From the NCBI GenBank assembly GCA_965205725.1, contig OZ242189.1, forward strand, positions 2,046,001 to 2,110,000: DNA of 64,000 bases, given 5' to 3'. Position numbers and translations under genes: made by a program. The DNA comes from G965205725 sp965205725 (lineage in GTDB: Bacteria; Pseudomonadota; Gammaproteobacteria; Pseudomonadales; Halieaceae). Position 1 is the first letter of the stretch; the number at the start of each line of letters is the position of its first letter. Positions 1 through 8,208 of the stretch are shown here, piece after piece. The notes under the pieces are model-generated. The model saw only the letters and a list, made by a program, of their open reading frames with translations, was not told where the DNA came from and made no database searches.

Positions 1-321
1 AATATCGCCGTCTATCGCGGTAACGACGCCTCTGGCAATGACTCGCTCTCCATCCAGTACCGCTTGAGGAAAAGTCATTTTTATACGTTTTATGCTTCCT
101 GGCCCTGCCCAGGCGTGCAGCATGTTGACCATATAACCCAGACCTAGCGGCCCCTGATTGATGGTGCGCTTGCCCAGGTTTAAGGGGAGGCTGACAACTG
201 CCTGTCGATCCCAGTGCAGCGGGTTGGGGTCGCGCAGGATTGCCGCCATGGTCTTCATACGCTCGGCACTGACGGATTCCATCACCCACTCTGGAATATT
301 GTCTCCCACTTGTAGGCTCAC
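1..321 (-). CDS. MaoC-like acyl-CoA hydratase (hot-dog fold), 3' part outside the window
   Basis: Partial gene: the first 107 codons read from a GTG start and run off the left edge of the window. The start overlaps the stop of the next gene upstream in a GTGA junction, which implies translational coupling. The protein begins MSLQVGDNIPEW and contains ILRDPNPLHWD followed by INQGPLGLGYM, the usual N-terminal half of single hot-dog MaoC (R)-specific enoyl-CoA hydratases: a D-x-N/H catalytic loop followed by a glycine-rich hot-dog helix. It is the second half of a hydratase pair with the FAS1-type hot-dog protein immediately upstream. Such pairs form heterodimers in steroid side-chain and fatty acid degradation (family knowledge). 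The substrate cannot be read from the sequence. Confidence 0.8.
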   Translation of the reverse strand, partial: MSLQVGDNIPEWVMESVSAERMKTMAAILRDPNPLHWDRQAVVSLPLNLGKRTINQGPLGLGYMVNMLHAWAGPGSIKRIKMTFPQAVLDGERVIARGVVTAIDGDI

Positions 322-764
322 AGTGTGTTCCTCGTATAGTGCCAGGTGATTGTGGTGCGCGCTGCCACAGTATCCTGGTGCTGCATCTCAAAGCAGAATT
401 GAATGCGGTCATAGGGCTGACCAGCCGCGTTGGATTGCCGCTCTGCTGCAACGATAGAGCCGGAAATCTGATAATTTACTGACTCGCGCAGCGGTTCGAA
501 CATCTCCCAGTCGTAGCCTTCAATCACAATAGAAAAATCGGATTCTGCCTGACCGAGGGCGAACATCTCGGCAATGCTGGTACCGGCGCCGCGAATAGGC
601 ACATGAAACAGGGCCACTGGATGCACCATATTGTTCGGCAATAACTCGGCACCGGTAGCATCGGTAAGTAGAAAATTTTCCCAGTGTTCAACGGCGTACT
701 CACCACCGGGGAAGCGATGCCCCAGGAGTGCGGTGATGTCAGATTCTGCTGGAATAGGGTGCAT
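318..764 (-). CDS. FAS1-type dehydratase / MaoC N-terminal domain protein
   Basis: A 148-residue single-domain protein with the look of the N-terminal hot-dog half of MaoC-type hydratases (FAS1-like dehydratase domain), starting MHPIPAESDITALLG. It overlaps the PPOX-fold gene upstream by one base (TAATG) and the MaoC gene downstream by four bases (GTGA), so the three form a tight operon. Known pairs of this kind make a hydratase whose catalytic residues come from the MaoC partner while this subunit shapes the acyl pocket. Assignment to the fold is by overall pattern and context; no catalytic D-H motif is evident, consistent with a non-catalytic partner subunit. Confidence 0.65.
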   Translation of the reverse strand: MHPIPAESDITALLGHRFPGGEYAVEHWENFLLTDATGAELLPNNMVHPVALFHVPIRGAGTSIAEMFALGQAESDFSIVIEGYDWEMFEPLRESVNYQISGSIVAAERQSNAAGQPYDRIQFCFEMQHQDTVAARTTITWHYTRNTL

Positions 765-1267
765 TATTGTGCGGCGGCCCGGCGTGACATTGCAGCAACC
801 TTGTCGCCATCAAATTTGATGGCTTTTTCCGGCACCAATTCAAGAATGACGCGCAAGGGCGTATCCAGCATAGCGACCGCCGCTTCCGCACTGGTGGCAG
901 GGTAGCCGTCTAGTAGCGCCCCAAGCTTTGGGTAGAACCAGTCTTTCGTCGCTTGATCCTGATGGAGCTTCACTGTGCCTTTGTAGGTAATCGTCTTGCC
1001 CGCGCCCATATCGGTACCCATACTGGTGACGACAACACAAACTCTTGGGTCGCGTTTTATTGCTTTGATGCGGGCGCGTTGTGAGGTGGCAGTCAGCCAG
1101 ATTCGCCCGTCATGGTAAATGTAGTTCATGATGACGCCAATGGGGTGGCCATCTTTGTTGCTCCACATAAACGTGGCTTCTACCTGTTTTTCCAGCAGCT
1201 CTTTTTCTCGTTCTGGAGTAAGGTCGTAAATGCTTACATCGTCGTAACTGGCTTTATCATCTGACAT
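764..1267 (-). CDS. Pyridoxamine 5'-phosphate oxidase family (FMN-binding split barrel) protein
   Basis: 167 residues with the split-barrel PPOX pattern: a strand with HPIGVIMNYIYHDGRIWLTA near residues 40-60, then RARIKAIKRDPRVCVVV, matching the FMN phosphate-binding strands of this superfamily. Members bind FMN, F420 or haem, and many act as small oxidoreductases on enones. It is the first gene of the three-gene overlapping operon with the two hot-dog hydratases, so a reductive or oxidative step on the same CoA or ketone substrate is a reasonable inference. An AGAGAG stretch lies upstream of the ATG, a weak ribosome site. The cofactor cannot be decided from sequence. Confidence 0.75.
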   Translation of the reverse strand: MSDDKASYDDVSIYDLTPEREKELLEKQVEATFMWSNKDGHPIGVIMNYIYHDGRIWLTATSQRARIKAIKRDPRVCVVVTSMGTDMGAGKTITYKGTVKLHQDQATKDWFYPKLGALLDGYPATSAEAAVAMLDTPLRVILELVPEKAIKFDGDKVAAMSRRAAAQ

Positions 1268-1337
1268 GGCGTGCTCTCTATCTCTAGTGGCGCAGGTTGA
1301 ATCAGTGTGCCATGGATTGCCCTGGCTGGGCTAGGAG

Positions 1338-1705
1338 CCTGTCGGACTCAGGACTGTTCTACTGCGGAAAAGCATTAATCTGTCATTTTTCACGGTCAAT
1401 TTCGTTAAATAGAACCACTATTCGCCTCAATCGACTGTAAAAACTGACCAGTTTCTGCTTTCCCTCGCTACGAACGCCTAAATCCGACAGGCCCCTGGAA
1501 GCCAAACTCAGGACTGTTCTACTGCGGAAAAGCATTAATCTGTCATTTTTCACGGTCAATTTCGTTAAATAGAACCACTATTCGCCTCAATCGACTGTAA
1601 AAACTGACCAGTTTCTGCTTTCCCTCGCTACGAACGCCTAAATCCGACAGGCCCCTGGAAGCCAAACTCAGGACTGTTCTACTGCGGAAAAGCATTAATC
1701 TGTCA
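1338..1705. repeat. CTAG/GCCTGTCGGA palindromic element, tandemly amplified with a 160-bp period
   Basis: The left inverted end GCCTGTCGGACT lies at about 1338 and the right end AATCCGACAGGC at 1481-1492. From 1347 the block starting CTCAGGACTGTTCTACTGCGG is repeated at 1507 and again at 1667, an exact 160-bp period. The first two units look identical; the third breaks off after about 40 bases. Other members of this family occur at 1944-2106, 28483-28541, 44204-44294, 52846-52899 and 61600-61752. No open reading frame of note lies inside, so it behaves like a non-autonomous repeat. It occupies the gap between the PPOX operon and the gene at 2135. Confidence 0.85.
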
Positions 1706-1865
1706 CTGTTCAGCCTTCACAGCACCGACACTCATGGAGCAGAGGACTTTCGGGGTACTTTGAAGCGCATCAAGAGTGCGCTATGGCGGTGTTGGCGCAT
1801 TTGGTGTGTCGGTAAGCATGTCTGAGCCGCAGGCCAGTGTCCACGCGACATTGGCGAACCGATCA

Positions 1866-1902
1866 AATGCAGATAGCAATGCAGATACCAATGCAGATAA
1901 CA
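1866..1902. repeat. 12-bp tandem repeat (3 units)
   Basis: Three near-perfect units of AATGCAGATAAC, differing at one or two positions, about 235 bases before the gene at 2135. They would encode an Asn-Ala-Asp run in one frame, but the surrounding reading frame shows no recognisable protein. Confidence 0.7.
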
Positions 1903-1943
1903 ACGTCAGCACTCAGCGCGAAAAGCAGCTCAGAAGCCCCATA

Positions 1944-2106
1944 AACTCAGGACTGTCATGGCAGGGCTTGCGGTATTTGGGACAAGCCGGTACAGCTTGC
2001 GCCTCAAAATTTTTTGTTGAACAGAATCACTATTCGCCGCAAAATGACCCAAAAAATAGCTCAAACTGGTTTTTCTCTCGTGACGAACACCTAAGTCCGA
2101 CAGGCT
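1944..2106. repeat. Diverged copy of the GCCTGTCGGA palindromic element
   Basis: Begins AAACTCAGGACTGT and ends AAGTCCGACAGGCT, with internal similarity to the 1338-1492 copy (CACTATTCGCC and the segment before the right end), but clearly older by the number of differences. It ends 28 bases before the start codon at 2135, so it may contribute the promoter or leader of that gene. Confidence 0.65.
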
Positions 2107-2134
2107 CTTGGACTAAACGAAAAGGCAGCGAACT

Positions 2135-2635
2135 TTGAACTTCGATCCAACAGTGTATCTGGCCATAGCAGAAATCGCCGGAGTGTTCGTCGGTTTTGGC
2201 GCCCTGATTGGCGTGGCTGGCTTTTCCGGGGCGAAACATCTCGACTACCTGGGGCCGGTGGTGACCAATGGCTTGCTGGTGATATTTGCCGCGTTGCTAC
2301 CCGTGGGTTTGAATTTTTATTCGATACCGCTGGAATGGCTGTGGCGAGGTTGCGCCGCCGCGCTGCTGTTGACCATGTGGACTGCGGCGGCAGTGGGTAT
2401 TAGCAATAAAAAAATGTATGAGCGCACCAAGCATCACGCCAGGAGAAGCCCGTCATTTGCAGCGATTTTGCTGGTTCTGGAAGTACTGGTTCAGCTCCCC
2501 CTGTTGCTGTGTGCGGTGGGGCTTTGGTCGGGTCTGGCCGAGGCCTTCTACATGACCTCAATTCTGGTTAACTTGCTGCAAGCCTCATTTTTCATGGTGA
2601 AGCTGGTTCTTGATGGCCTTGATGACGTGTCTTAA
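2135..2635 (+). CDS. Small integral membrane protein of unknown function
   Basis: 166 residues from a TTG start preceded by AAAGGCAG. Hydrophobic segments are visible at about residues 7-28 (AIAEIAGVFVGFGALIGVAG), 45-62, 70-90 and 110-155, so four or five membrane spans. It has few charged residues apart from a basic loop near 95-108 (KKMYERTKHHARR). I do not recognise the family. It stands alone, with a repeat element upstream and a VOC protein gene 220 bases downstream. The TTG start is uncertain, but the hydrophobic pattern argues that the frame is real. Confidence 0.6.
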   Translation: MNFDPTVYLAIAEIAGVFVGFGALIGVAGFSGAKHLDYLGPVVTNGLLVIFAALLPVGLNFYSIPLEWLWRGCAAALLLTMWTAAAVGISNKKMYERTKHHARRSPSFAAILLVLEVLVQLPLLLCAVGLWSGLAEAFYMTSILVNLLQASFFMVKLVLDGLDDVS

Positions 2636-2854
2636 CAGAGCGTTGCAAGCTGGCCAGCCAAACCCAAACTGAATAAGGCTTCCCATGACTATTGTTGTTG
2701 CAAAAACAGTGTTCCCCAGTCAGACCGCAGTCGCGCTGTTGAATGATCCACGCCGGTTCAGCGGGCAGCGGGTGCAAAGAAAACAGCGTTCTTTGCCTAA
2801 GATGCGAGAGAAAATCGTGTTCAATCCATTTGTTAATCAACAGGGGGGTTCACA

Positions 2855-3220
2855 ATGATCGACCATATTGCGATTCGAGTGAGTGATTATGAAGCGAGCA
2901 AACAGTTGTACACAGCCATGCTCGCCCCCCTGGCCTATCAGATGTTGATAGAACACGCGACATCTGGTGCAGGTTTTGGGCAGGACATGAAACCGGATTT
3001 TTGGTTGCAGACCGGCGAGTCAAGCGGGCCGATTCATGTGGCGTTCGCCTGTGGTGATCGGGCATCGGTAGATGCGTTTTACACAGCCGCAATTGGCGCT
3101 GGTGCAAAAAATAATGGAGAGCCGGGTTCAAGACCTGAATATCATCCCGATTACTATGGCGCGTTTGTTATAGATTTAGACGGCAATAATGTTGAAGCTG
3201 TTTGTCATATGCCCAAGTGA
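2855..3220 (+). CDS. VOC (glyoxalase/bleomycin resistance) family protein
   Basis: 121 residues with the vicinal-oxygen-chelate pattern: MIDHIAIRVSDYEASKQLYT at the N-terminus (betaalphabeta module start, first metal-ligand His at residue 4) and YYGAFVIDLDGNNVEAV near the C-terminus, with the usual Glu ligand position. A strong CAGGGGGG ribosome site precedes the ATG. Proteins of this length carry two half-modules and act as small metal-dependent lyases, dioxygenases or resistance proteins; the exact reaction is not evident. It stands alone, with about 450 bases of intergenic DNA downstream. Confidence 0.85.
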   Translation: MIDHIAIRVSDYEASKQLYTAMLAPLAYQMLIEHATSGAGFGQDMKPDFWLQTGESSGPIHVAFACGDRASVDAFYTAAIGAGAKNNGEPGSRPEYHPDYYGAFVIDLDGNNVEAVCHMPK

Positions 3221-3676
3221 TCATAGAGTTTTCTCTATGTGGTTCTCGATCAGGACGCTTTAGCTGGCGCGTTGGGTGTATAAATTATGGATTTAAAACA
3301 GCATTCCAGAGCCAATTGGATATAGGGTTAGCCTGAACATTGCGCGATAATGTATGGGTATGTAACAGTATTCAGGATAGAATCCATTGCTGTGTCATGG
3401 TTCAGATACCTATGAGACTTTTGGGCGATTGTTATTGTGCCTGTAGAGTGGTGGGTAAGTCGTAGACTTATCCACCCAATCCACAGGTCATGATCCCCGG
3501 ATTTCTAAGAACCTGGTCGCTTGTGAGTGATTAAATCCACACGGGAGACGACCCGATGCAGAGCAAAAGCCTGCGCATCAAACCATACCGAAGCTGGCCT
3601 GATTTGTCTCACAGGTACTGAACCCGCACACTGAGCGATATAGTGCCACCTGACCAGTGATTTGTAAGGAGTATCT
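3221..3676. other. Intergenic region upstream of the outer-membrane barrel gene, with a hairpin
   Basis: No credible gene. A near-perfect hairpin sits at 3449-3477: GTGGGTAAGTC and GACTTATCCAC pair with one G-U and a GTA loop; it has no T run, so it is not a classic terminator. A 36-base stretch at 3595-3630 (begins TGGCCTGATTTGTCTCAC, ends ACCCGCACA) resembles 8629-8665, which also lies just before a gene. Confidence 0.6.
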
Positions 3677-4681
3677 ATGCCACAGAACTGCGCTTTTACC
3701 CGCCACACCGGCGACAAAAACCCATACTGCCGTGCTGCAATGGTGGCCTGTTTTTTGGCTGGGAGCGCAGCTCCTGTCTCTGCGGGCGGCTTTTATGTCA
3801 GCAGCGAGCTCGGCCTGAACTCTGGACAGTCGCTGGAGACAGCCGGGGTGAGTAATGATCGGGCCAGTGTGTGTGATGGGTACATCAATCCACAGTACGC
3901 CACGGTTGAGAGCGCTCCGGGTTACCAGGGTTACAACTGTACGGGTCCGGGTCGGGGTGCGACGGGTGGCTGGAACAACCATTTTGGCTCGGAGGCGGGT
4001 GTTTTTTTCGGGGCGGCGCTTGGCTACCGAGTGGTGGATTCCCGCTACCGGGTCGAGCTGGAATACGCTTACCGCGACACCGGCTATGACGAGCGCTCTG
4101 ATATTGACAGTGCCTTGGGGGAAAGCGATGACAAACTGGTGCAGGAACTCGTCAGAGCCACCGATGGCATCGGCAGCATGACCTCGCACAACCTGTTTGC
4201 CAACCTCTACCTCGATTTTGTCAGCAACAGCCGGTTTACGCCTTATATCGGTGTGGGGGTCGGTGTGGGTTTTACAGACCTGGACTACACCTCCGTGTGG
4301 GCCAGAAACAGTGATGTGGGTCGCATCGACACCGGGGCGGGACTCGCCAATGCCGCTGACATCCAGGCGAATCTGGCGGGGACAACCAGTGTTGCACAAA
4401 AGCAACTCAGCGACACCTTGTGGGGGTATCAGTTGATGCTTGGGGTGGACTACGCACTGACTGAATCGCTGCAAATGGGGATTAAAGCACGCTGGGTCGA
4501 TTTTGAGTCTTTCAGGGATGATGGCCTTGTCTGGGACCCGCTGCGCGGCCACCCGCCTTATCTTCGCACACCAGAACAGGCCACCGCTACGGGAGGAGAG
4601 CGGGAGTTTGTGGAAGGCTCCTTCAGCGTTGACGCTATTGAAATGCTCGCGATCAGCCTGAATCTCAAGTACGCATTCTAG
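3677..4681 (+). CDS. Outer-membrane beta-barrel protein (opacity/OmpA-like type)
   Basis: 334 residues. The N-terminus carries a signal peptide with a long polar lead and a hydrophobic core ending in SAAPVSA at about residue 36, followed by GGFYVSSELGLN. Alternating strands run through the rest (for example FFGAALGYRVVDSRYRVELE, FANLYLDFVSNSRFTPYIGV, YQLMLGVDYALTESLQMGIK), and the chain ends in aromatic KYAF, the usual assembly signal for barrels. AAGGAG lies five bases before the ATG, which fixes the start. Length and pattern fit an eight-stranded surface barrel; no transport role is evident. It is monocistronic and convergent with the VOC gene downstream. Confidence 0.8.
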   Translation: MPQNCAFTRHTGDKNPYCRAAMVACFLAGSAAPVSAGGFYVSSELGLNSGQSLETAGVSNDRASVCDGYINPQYATVESAPGYQGYNCTGPGRGATGGWNNHFGSEAGVFFGAALGYRVVDSRYRVELEYAYRDTGYDERSDIDSALGESDDKLVQELVRATDGIGSMTSHNLFANLYLDFVSNSRFTPYIGVGVGVGFTDLDYTSVWARNSDVGRIDTGAGLANAADIQANLAGTTSVAQKQLSDTLWGYQLMLGVDYALTESLQMGIKARWVDFESFRDDGLVWDPLRGHPPYLRTPEQATATGGEREFVEGSFSVDAIEMLAISLNLKYAF

Positions 4682-4692
4682 CAGTTCTGAGT

Positions 4693-4760
4693 CCGGCAGA
4701 TTTTCAGGGCGCAGAAACGCAATCTCCGGGATAAATCAATTTCATTGATTCATCTGCCGG
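4693..4760. terminator. Inverted repeat between convergent genes, possible bidirectional terminator
   Basis: CCGGCAGAT at 4693-4701 is perfectly complementary to ATCTGCCGG at 4752-4760, and a smaller hairpin with ATCAA/TTGAT arms lies inside. It sits between two convergent genes. No strong T run follows, so termination is inferred from position and symmetry. Confidence 0.4.
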
Positions 4761-4778
4761 TTAGCCTTTAATGGGCGA

Positions 4779-5150
4779 CTAGCCGAATTGGAAAAAGCAG
4801 GCCTTGTTGCCGTCGGGGTCTTTGAAGTAAGCACCGTAAAACACGTTCTCTATCCGCCAGCCGGGGTCGCCGTCATTGGTGGCTCCCAGTCCCAACGCCC
4901 TGGCGTGCATCTGATCCACCATCGCCATAGAGCCAGGGTTCAGCGCAATCATGTTGCCGTTGCCTGGGCGCGGATCGTTTTCGTCATAGGGTATGCACAC
5001 CGCGACACAGGGTTCGGCCATGCTCTTACCGATAAAGGCAATGCGGCCACCATCCATGAGTAAACTACAGCCCATGTCGGCGAGTAATTCGGTATAGAAA
5101 GCTTTGGCTTTCTCCATGTCATTAGTGCCAATGGTTACGTATCCGATCAT
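4779..5150 (-). CDS. VOC (glyoxalase) family protein
   Basis: 123 residues beginning MIGYVTIGTNDMEKAKAFYT and ending DPDGNKACFFQFG, both classic VOC half-module features. The N-terminal ligand position is Tyr/Val rather than the more usual His, so metal binding is not assured. Its start overlaps the 3' end of the sirtuin gene by 29 bases, making it the last cistron of the desaturase-sirtuin-VOC unit. Such short proteins are often annotated as lactoylglutathione lyase-like, but the substrate is unknown. Confidence 0.85.
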   Translation of the reverse strand: MIGYVTIGTNDMEKAKAFYTELLADMGCSLLMDGGRIAFIGKSMAEPCVAVCIPYDENDPRPGNGNMIALNPGSMAMVDQMHARALGLGATNDGDPGWRIENVFYGAYFKDPDGNKACFFQFG

Positions 5151-5928
5151 GCCTGTTCTCCGTCTGGTTAATGAGTTTTTCCACTGCGATACTTAGGGTA
5201 GCACCGATTTCCCGGTTCAATACCAGGTCCGCCTGGTCGTCCTGATCTGTTGGGTCACGGTTGAGAATGACCAGCTTTGCACCCGCCTGTTTTGCCAGCA
5301 TCGGAAATCCTGCGGCCGGATACACCACCAGCGACGAGCCAATGGCAATAAACAGATCACAATTAGCACAGTGCCAGTGCGATAGTTCCATATCCTGTTC
5401 AGGCATCGCCTGGCCAAAGGAAACGGTTGCGGTTTTGACAATGCCCTGGCATCGATTGCAAATCGGCAGGATTGCGTCCGCCTCAAAAGCCTCTCGAATG
5501 GGCTGCAAGTCATAGCGGGTCTGACAGCTCAGGCAGCTCGCATAGCTTGCATTGCCGTGTAGCTCGATGACCTGCTCGTCGGGAACGCCCGAAGCCTGGT
5601 GCAGGCCATCAACATTCTGGGTAATCACGGCCGTGACCTTACCTGTCTCCACCAGCTTGTTGATTGCCCGGTGGCCGCTATTGGGTTCTGCCTGACTGAA
5701 GCTGGCATCCAGGTTGAATTTGCGCCGCCAGGACTCCCTGCGCATATCTTCCGAGGCGATAAAGTCACTAAAGTCGATGGGCTGGTTGTTGGTCCAGATG
5801 CCGCCGGGACTGCGAAAGTCAGGTATACCAGATTCAGTGCTGATGCCGGCACCGGTAAATACAACGCAGCGAGCACTGTTTTTCAGCAGCCCATGCAGTT
5901 GCTCAAGCGGGTGGTCGAAGCCGTCCAT
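5122..5928 (-). CDS. SIR2-family NAD-dependent protein deacylase (sirtuin)
   Basis: 268 residues starting MDGFDHPLEQL. The NAD-binding motif GAGIS is at 26-30, GIPDFRS follows, TQNVDGLH is at 103-110, the catalytic His is H124 (ELHG), and four zinc cysteines are at about 132, 135, 157 and 160. GSSLVVYPAAG closes the Rossmann fold. Sirtuins remove acyl groups from lysines using NAD and often control acyl-CoA synthetases. I chose the ATG at 5926-5928, two bases after the desaturase stop, because an upstream extension would only repeat desaturase sequence out of frame. The GIPDFRS and FSDFIAS stretches look more SIRT4-like than CobB-like, so the acyl preference is open. Confidence 0.92.
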   Translation of the reverse strand: MDGFDHPLEQLHGLLKNSARCVVFTGAGISTESGIPDFRSPGGIWTNNQPIDFSDFIASEDMRRESWRRKFNLDASFSQAEPNSGHRAINKLVETGKVTAVITQNVDGLHQASGVPDEQVIELHGNASYASCLSCQTRYDLQPIREAFEADAILPICNRCQGIVKTATVSFGQAMPEQDMELSHWHCANCDLFIAIGSSLVVYPAAGFPMLAKQAGAKLVILNRDPTDQDDQADLVLNREIGATLSIAVEKLINQTENRHDRIRNHWH

Positions 5929-5930
5929 AG

Positions 5931-6839
5931 TCAAGCGAGCACATGCTCCAGCACCTCGCCATAGCCGTAAAAAATTCGCGTGTTCTGGTAAAATCCACGC
6001 CCCTTCAACAGATGGTGCATTTCCTTGAGGCGGTAACAAGGCACACTGGCCATGAAATGATGTTCCAGATGGTAGTTCACATAGTTGGGTGCGAAACATA
6101 ATCGCTGCCACCAGTTGGGCACTGTGGTGCGGGTATTGTTGCGTGGATCTTCGGCGTACAGGTCAGGGACCGCTGCATGTTCGGCGATTTGTCGAATTCT
6201 GACGATCACCATGTAGGTAGTTAGAAAAGAAGCGAGCCATAACAGGTAGGCCCAGGGAGCGAAAAGCACAGCGAGGCCTATTGCAAAAACCACATTAGCC
6301 AGGATCTGTTGCACAAAGGGTTTGGCTCGCGCCCGCGTGTCCGGGTTGCGGGAAAACACCCCCCTGGCATTGATAACAACATGGCGTAGTAACTTGTAGC
6401 CGGTCTGTCCTGTGAGGTCACGGATCATTTTTCGCTTGAAGCTGGCCTTTGCAACCGGATAGGCCTGATAGTTTGGCAGGTCGGGATCCTCCAAAGTGCC
6501 CGCCAGCTTGTGGTGGTAACTGTGCCCGGATGCATACTTGTGCATATCGGCAAATGTTTGAGCAGATGCCAGCCATTGGCCAAAAAAATCATTCAGGACT
6601 TTGCTGGCAAACAAGGTGCGATGGCCGCACTCGTGCATGATCACCGCCAGGCTCAACTGCCGCCCCGCTAACAGAACAATTGCCAGGGCAATGGTCAGGA
6701 TGTTGGGCCAGGTGGTGGCGAACCAGAACACGGCCAGTAAACTTGCCCAACTCACAGCGACCGTTTGCAGCGCCAAAGCGTCGCTGCGGTCGGTGAAATA
6801 GGTGATTTCTTCTCTGCTAAGGAAATCCGTAATTTTCAT
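5931..6839 (-). CDS. Membrane fatty acid desaturase-like protein
   Basis: 302 residues from MKITDFLSREE. The three histidine clusters of the membrane di-iron desaturase/hydroxylase family are present: HECGH at 69-73, HSYHH at 106-110 and HLEHH at about 257-261. Hydrophobic segments flank them (about 25-68 and 195-225). These enzymes insert double bonds or hydroxyl groups into lipid chains at the inner membrane. The frame is open a further 44 codons upstream, but that extension has no conserved features and crosses the repeated sequence at 6896-6939, so the internal ATG is preferred; it lacks a strong ribosome site. It heads the desaturase-sirtuin-VOC unit. Confidence 0.88.
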   Translation of the reverse strand: MKITDFLSREEITYFTDRSDALALQTVAVSWASLLAVFWFATTWPNILTIALAIVLLAGRQLSLAVIMHECGHRTLFASKVLNDFFGQWLASAQTFADMHKYASGHSYHHKLAGTLEDPDLPNYQAYPVAKASFKRKMIRDLTGQTGYKLLRHVVINARGVFSRNPDTRARAKPFVQQILANVVFAIGLAVLFAPWAYLLWLASFLTTYMVIVRIRQIAEHAAVPDLYAEDPRNNTRTTVPNWWQRLCFAPNYVNYHLEHHFMASVPCYRLKEMHHLLKGRGFYQNTRIFYGYGEVLEHVLA

Positions 6840-7200
6840 GGGTTCATAGTAGCAAGATTGGCATTGCAGGAGAAGGTAGCGAACCGTTGCTGTTAGTAAC
6901 ACATAAACTGTCCGGCCTTGTAGCACATGATCTGTCCGGTTTTCATAGTGCATGACATTTCGTATCCACACGGCCCCGCTTCACAGCAGTAGGCAATAAC
7001 TTCTCCAGCAGTGCTGATCGTTTTCATTAACCTGGAAAGCGCCCTGGGCGTATTTGCTATTTCACTATAGAATCGCGGTCATCGGCCATTGCAACGGCTG
7101 TCGTGTCCTTGTGAGTATCGGGTCCGATAGACTTGATAAACGGGTCCATAACCTGCCCTCCTCAATGGTTGCTCTGGGCCGAAGGTGTACCATCCTCAGC
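6840..7200. other. Intergenic region before the desaturase gene
   Basis: About 360 bases without a credible gene. It holds the paired 20-base direct repeats at 6896-6939 and must contain the desaturase promoter; no clear -35/-10 pair stands out. Confidence 0.5.
6896..6939. repeat. Two 20-bp direct repeats, possible insertion sequence end relic
   Basis: GTAACACATAAACTGTCCGG at 6896-6915 is repeated as GTAGCACATGATCTGTCCGG at 6920-6939, 24 bases apart, with a weaker third trace (GTGCATGACA) just beyond. Paired terminal repeats of this kind are known at the ends of some insertion sequences, but no transposase remains here. Alternatively they are binding sites for a regulator of the desaturase gene, which starts 57 bases downstream. 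Confidence 0.4.
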
Positions 7201-8181
7201 TTAATCCACGGCGTTGAGGACGGGCAGGTCACTACATAATGTGTGGGCCGCCAGCTCAAGCAAGGTATTTTTGAGTGCACTCCAGGAAGCCGCTGGCAGA
7301 ATTGCACCCTGGTGCTGAATCGTCAGCGCGGCCACATCAGCGGCGAACTTTGTAGCAGGTTCCGGTTGCAGACCCTGTAACCGTGCGGCCAAGTAGCCCG
7401 CGTTAAAAGCATCGCCAGCGCCGCTGGTATCTAACACCCTGGCGACCGGTTCGGGTGTGAAAGAAGACTTTAGGCCGCCGTGAAAAATTTCAATTTCCGA
7501 GCGGCTATTTTTCAGTACGCACTCGGAGTAAGTTTGCACTAACTTACTTCCAGGTGTAGACAAGATAAGGATATCTTCTGCGCTGGGCAAAAATATGTCG
7601 GTGAGTTCCAGGGCCTGCTGATGGGCCTTTTGCGCCGTGTGAGTTTCGGGCCACAGAGCGGCTCGGTAATTGCTGTCGTAGATCAGTTTGCCCCCGTTTT
7701 GGCGGTAGTTCAGGCACCATTTAAACAGGCTGTTGCGACTTTGTTCGCTACAGAGTGCCAGGGTGATTCCGCTGATGTAGAGAAATGGAATGGCGCTCAA
7801 CAGGTCGAGCGTCCTGGACAACTGCTGTGGGTGGCTGAGTAATTTGTGAGCGGCAGAGTACTTGCGCCAATAGGTGAAATAGCGCTCACCCGCCGGGTCG
7901 TTGTCGATCAGATACAGCCCACTTTGGGCGGTACTGTCGATGTGTATATATTGACTGCCGACACCGTGGCGAGCAGCGTGGCTGAGAATCTTTTGGCTCT
8001 GCGTGTCGCTGCCTACTGCGGTCACATATTCGGTGGTCAGGCCCAACTGGGCTAAACCGACGGCGGTATTGTAAGTGTCGCCTGCCACACCCACGCGGTA
8101 TTGATCGGTAGCGCCGGACGCCGGGCTCAATTCGAGCATGCATTCACCAAGTAATGCAATCTGTGGATGTGGATGGGTCAT
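7201..8181 (-). CDS. kdgK: 2-dehydro-3-deoxygluconate kinase (PfkB family)
   Basis: 326 residues from MTHPHPQIALLGEC. The match to the KDG kinase branch is strong: ALLGECMLEL at the start, GDTYNTAVGLAQ, VTAVGSDTQSQ, GLYLIDNDPAGERYFTYWR and GGKLIYDSNYRAALW, with the PfkB catalytic motif DTSGAGDAFNAGYLAARL near the C-terminus (its Asp is the base). It phosphorylates 2-keto-3-deoxygluconate in Entner-Doudoroff and uronate catabolism. No other sugar-acid genes lie nearby. A second ATG two codons upstream (8187) is an alternative start. Four tandem 13-base repeats lie 28-84 bases before the start. Confidence 0.9.
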   Translation of the reverse strand: MTHPHPQIALLGECMLELSPASGATDQYRVGVAGDTYNTAVGLAQLGLTTEYVTAVGSDTQSQKILSHAARHGVGSQYIHIDSTAQSGLYLIDNDPAGERYFTYWRKYSAAHKLLSHPQQLSRTLDLLSAIPFLYISGITLALCSEQSRNSLFKWCLNYRQNGGKLIYDSNYRAALWPETHTAQKAHQQALELTDIFLPSAEDILILSTPGSKLVQTYSECVLKNSRSEIEIFHGGLKSSFTPEPVARVLDTSGAGDAFNAGYLAARLQGLQPEPATKFAADVAALTIQHQGAILPAASWSALKNTLLELAAHTLCSDLPVLNAVD

Positions 8182-8208
8182 CGGCATGTATCTTTGGCTG
8201 ACTGACAG

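Noticed and set aside
1776..2138. 120-codon plus-strand frame
   Set aside because: Made of a 12-base tandem repeat and a decayed palindromic element; no homology-like pattern.
3449..3477. Riboswitch or attC-like hairpin
   Set aside because: A single simple hairpin with no conserved core of a known riboswitch or integron site.
3578..4552. 324-codon minus-strand frame opposite the outer-membrane barrel
   Set aside because: Shadow frame; the plus-strand frame has a signal peptide, strands and a ribosome site.
5929..6111. N-terminal extension of the sirtuin
   Set aside because: It would overlap the desaturase gene in another frame; the ATG at 5926-5928 begins the conserved domain.
6840..6971. 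N-terminal extension of the desaturase
   Set aside because: 44 extra codons cross a repeated DNA segment and lack conserved residues; the internal ATG fits the family start.
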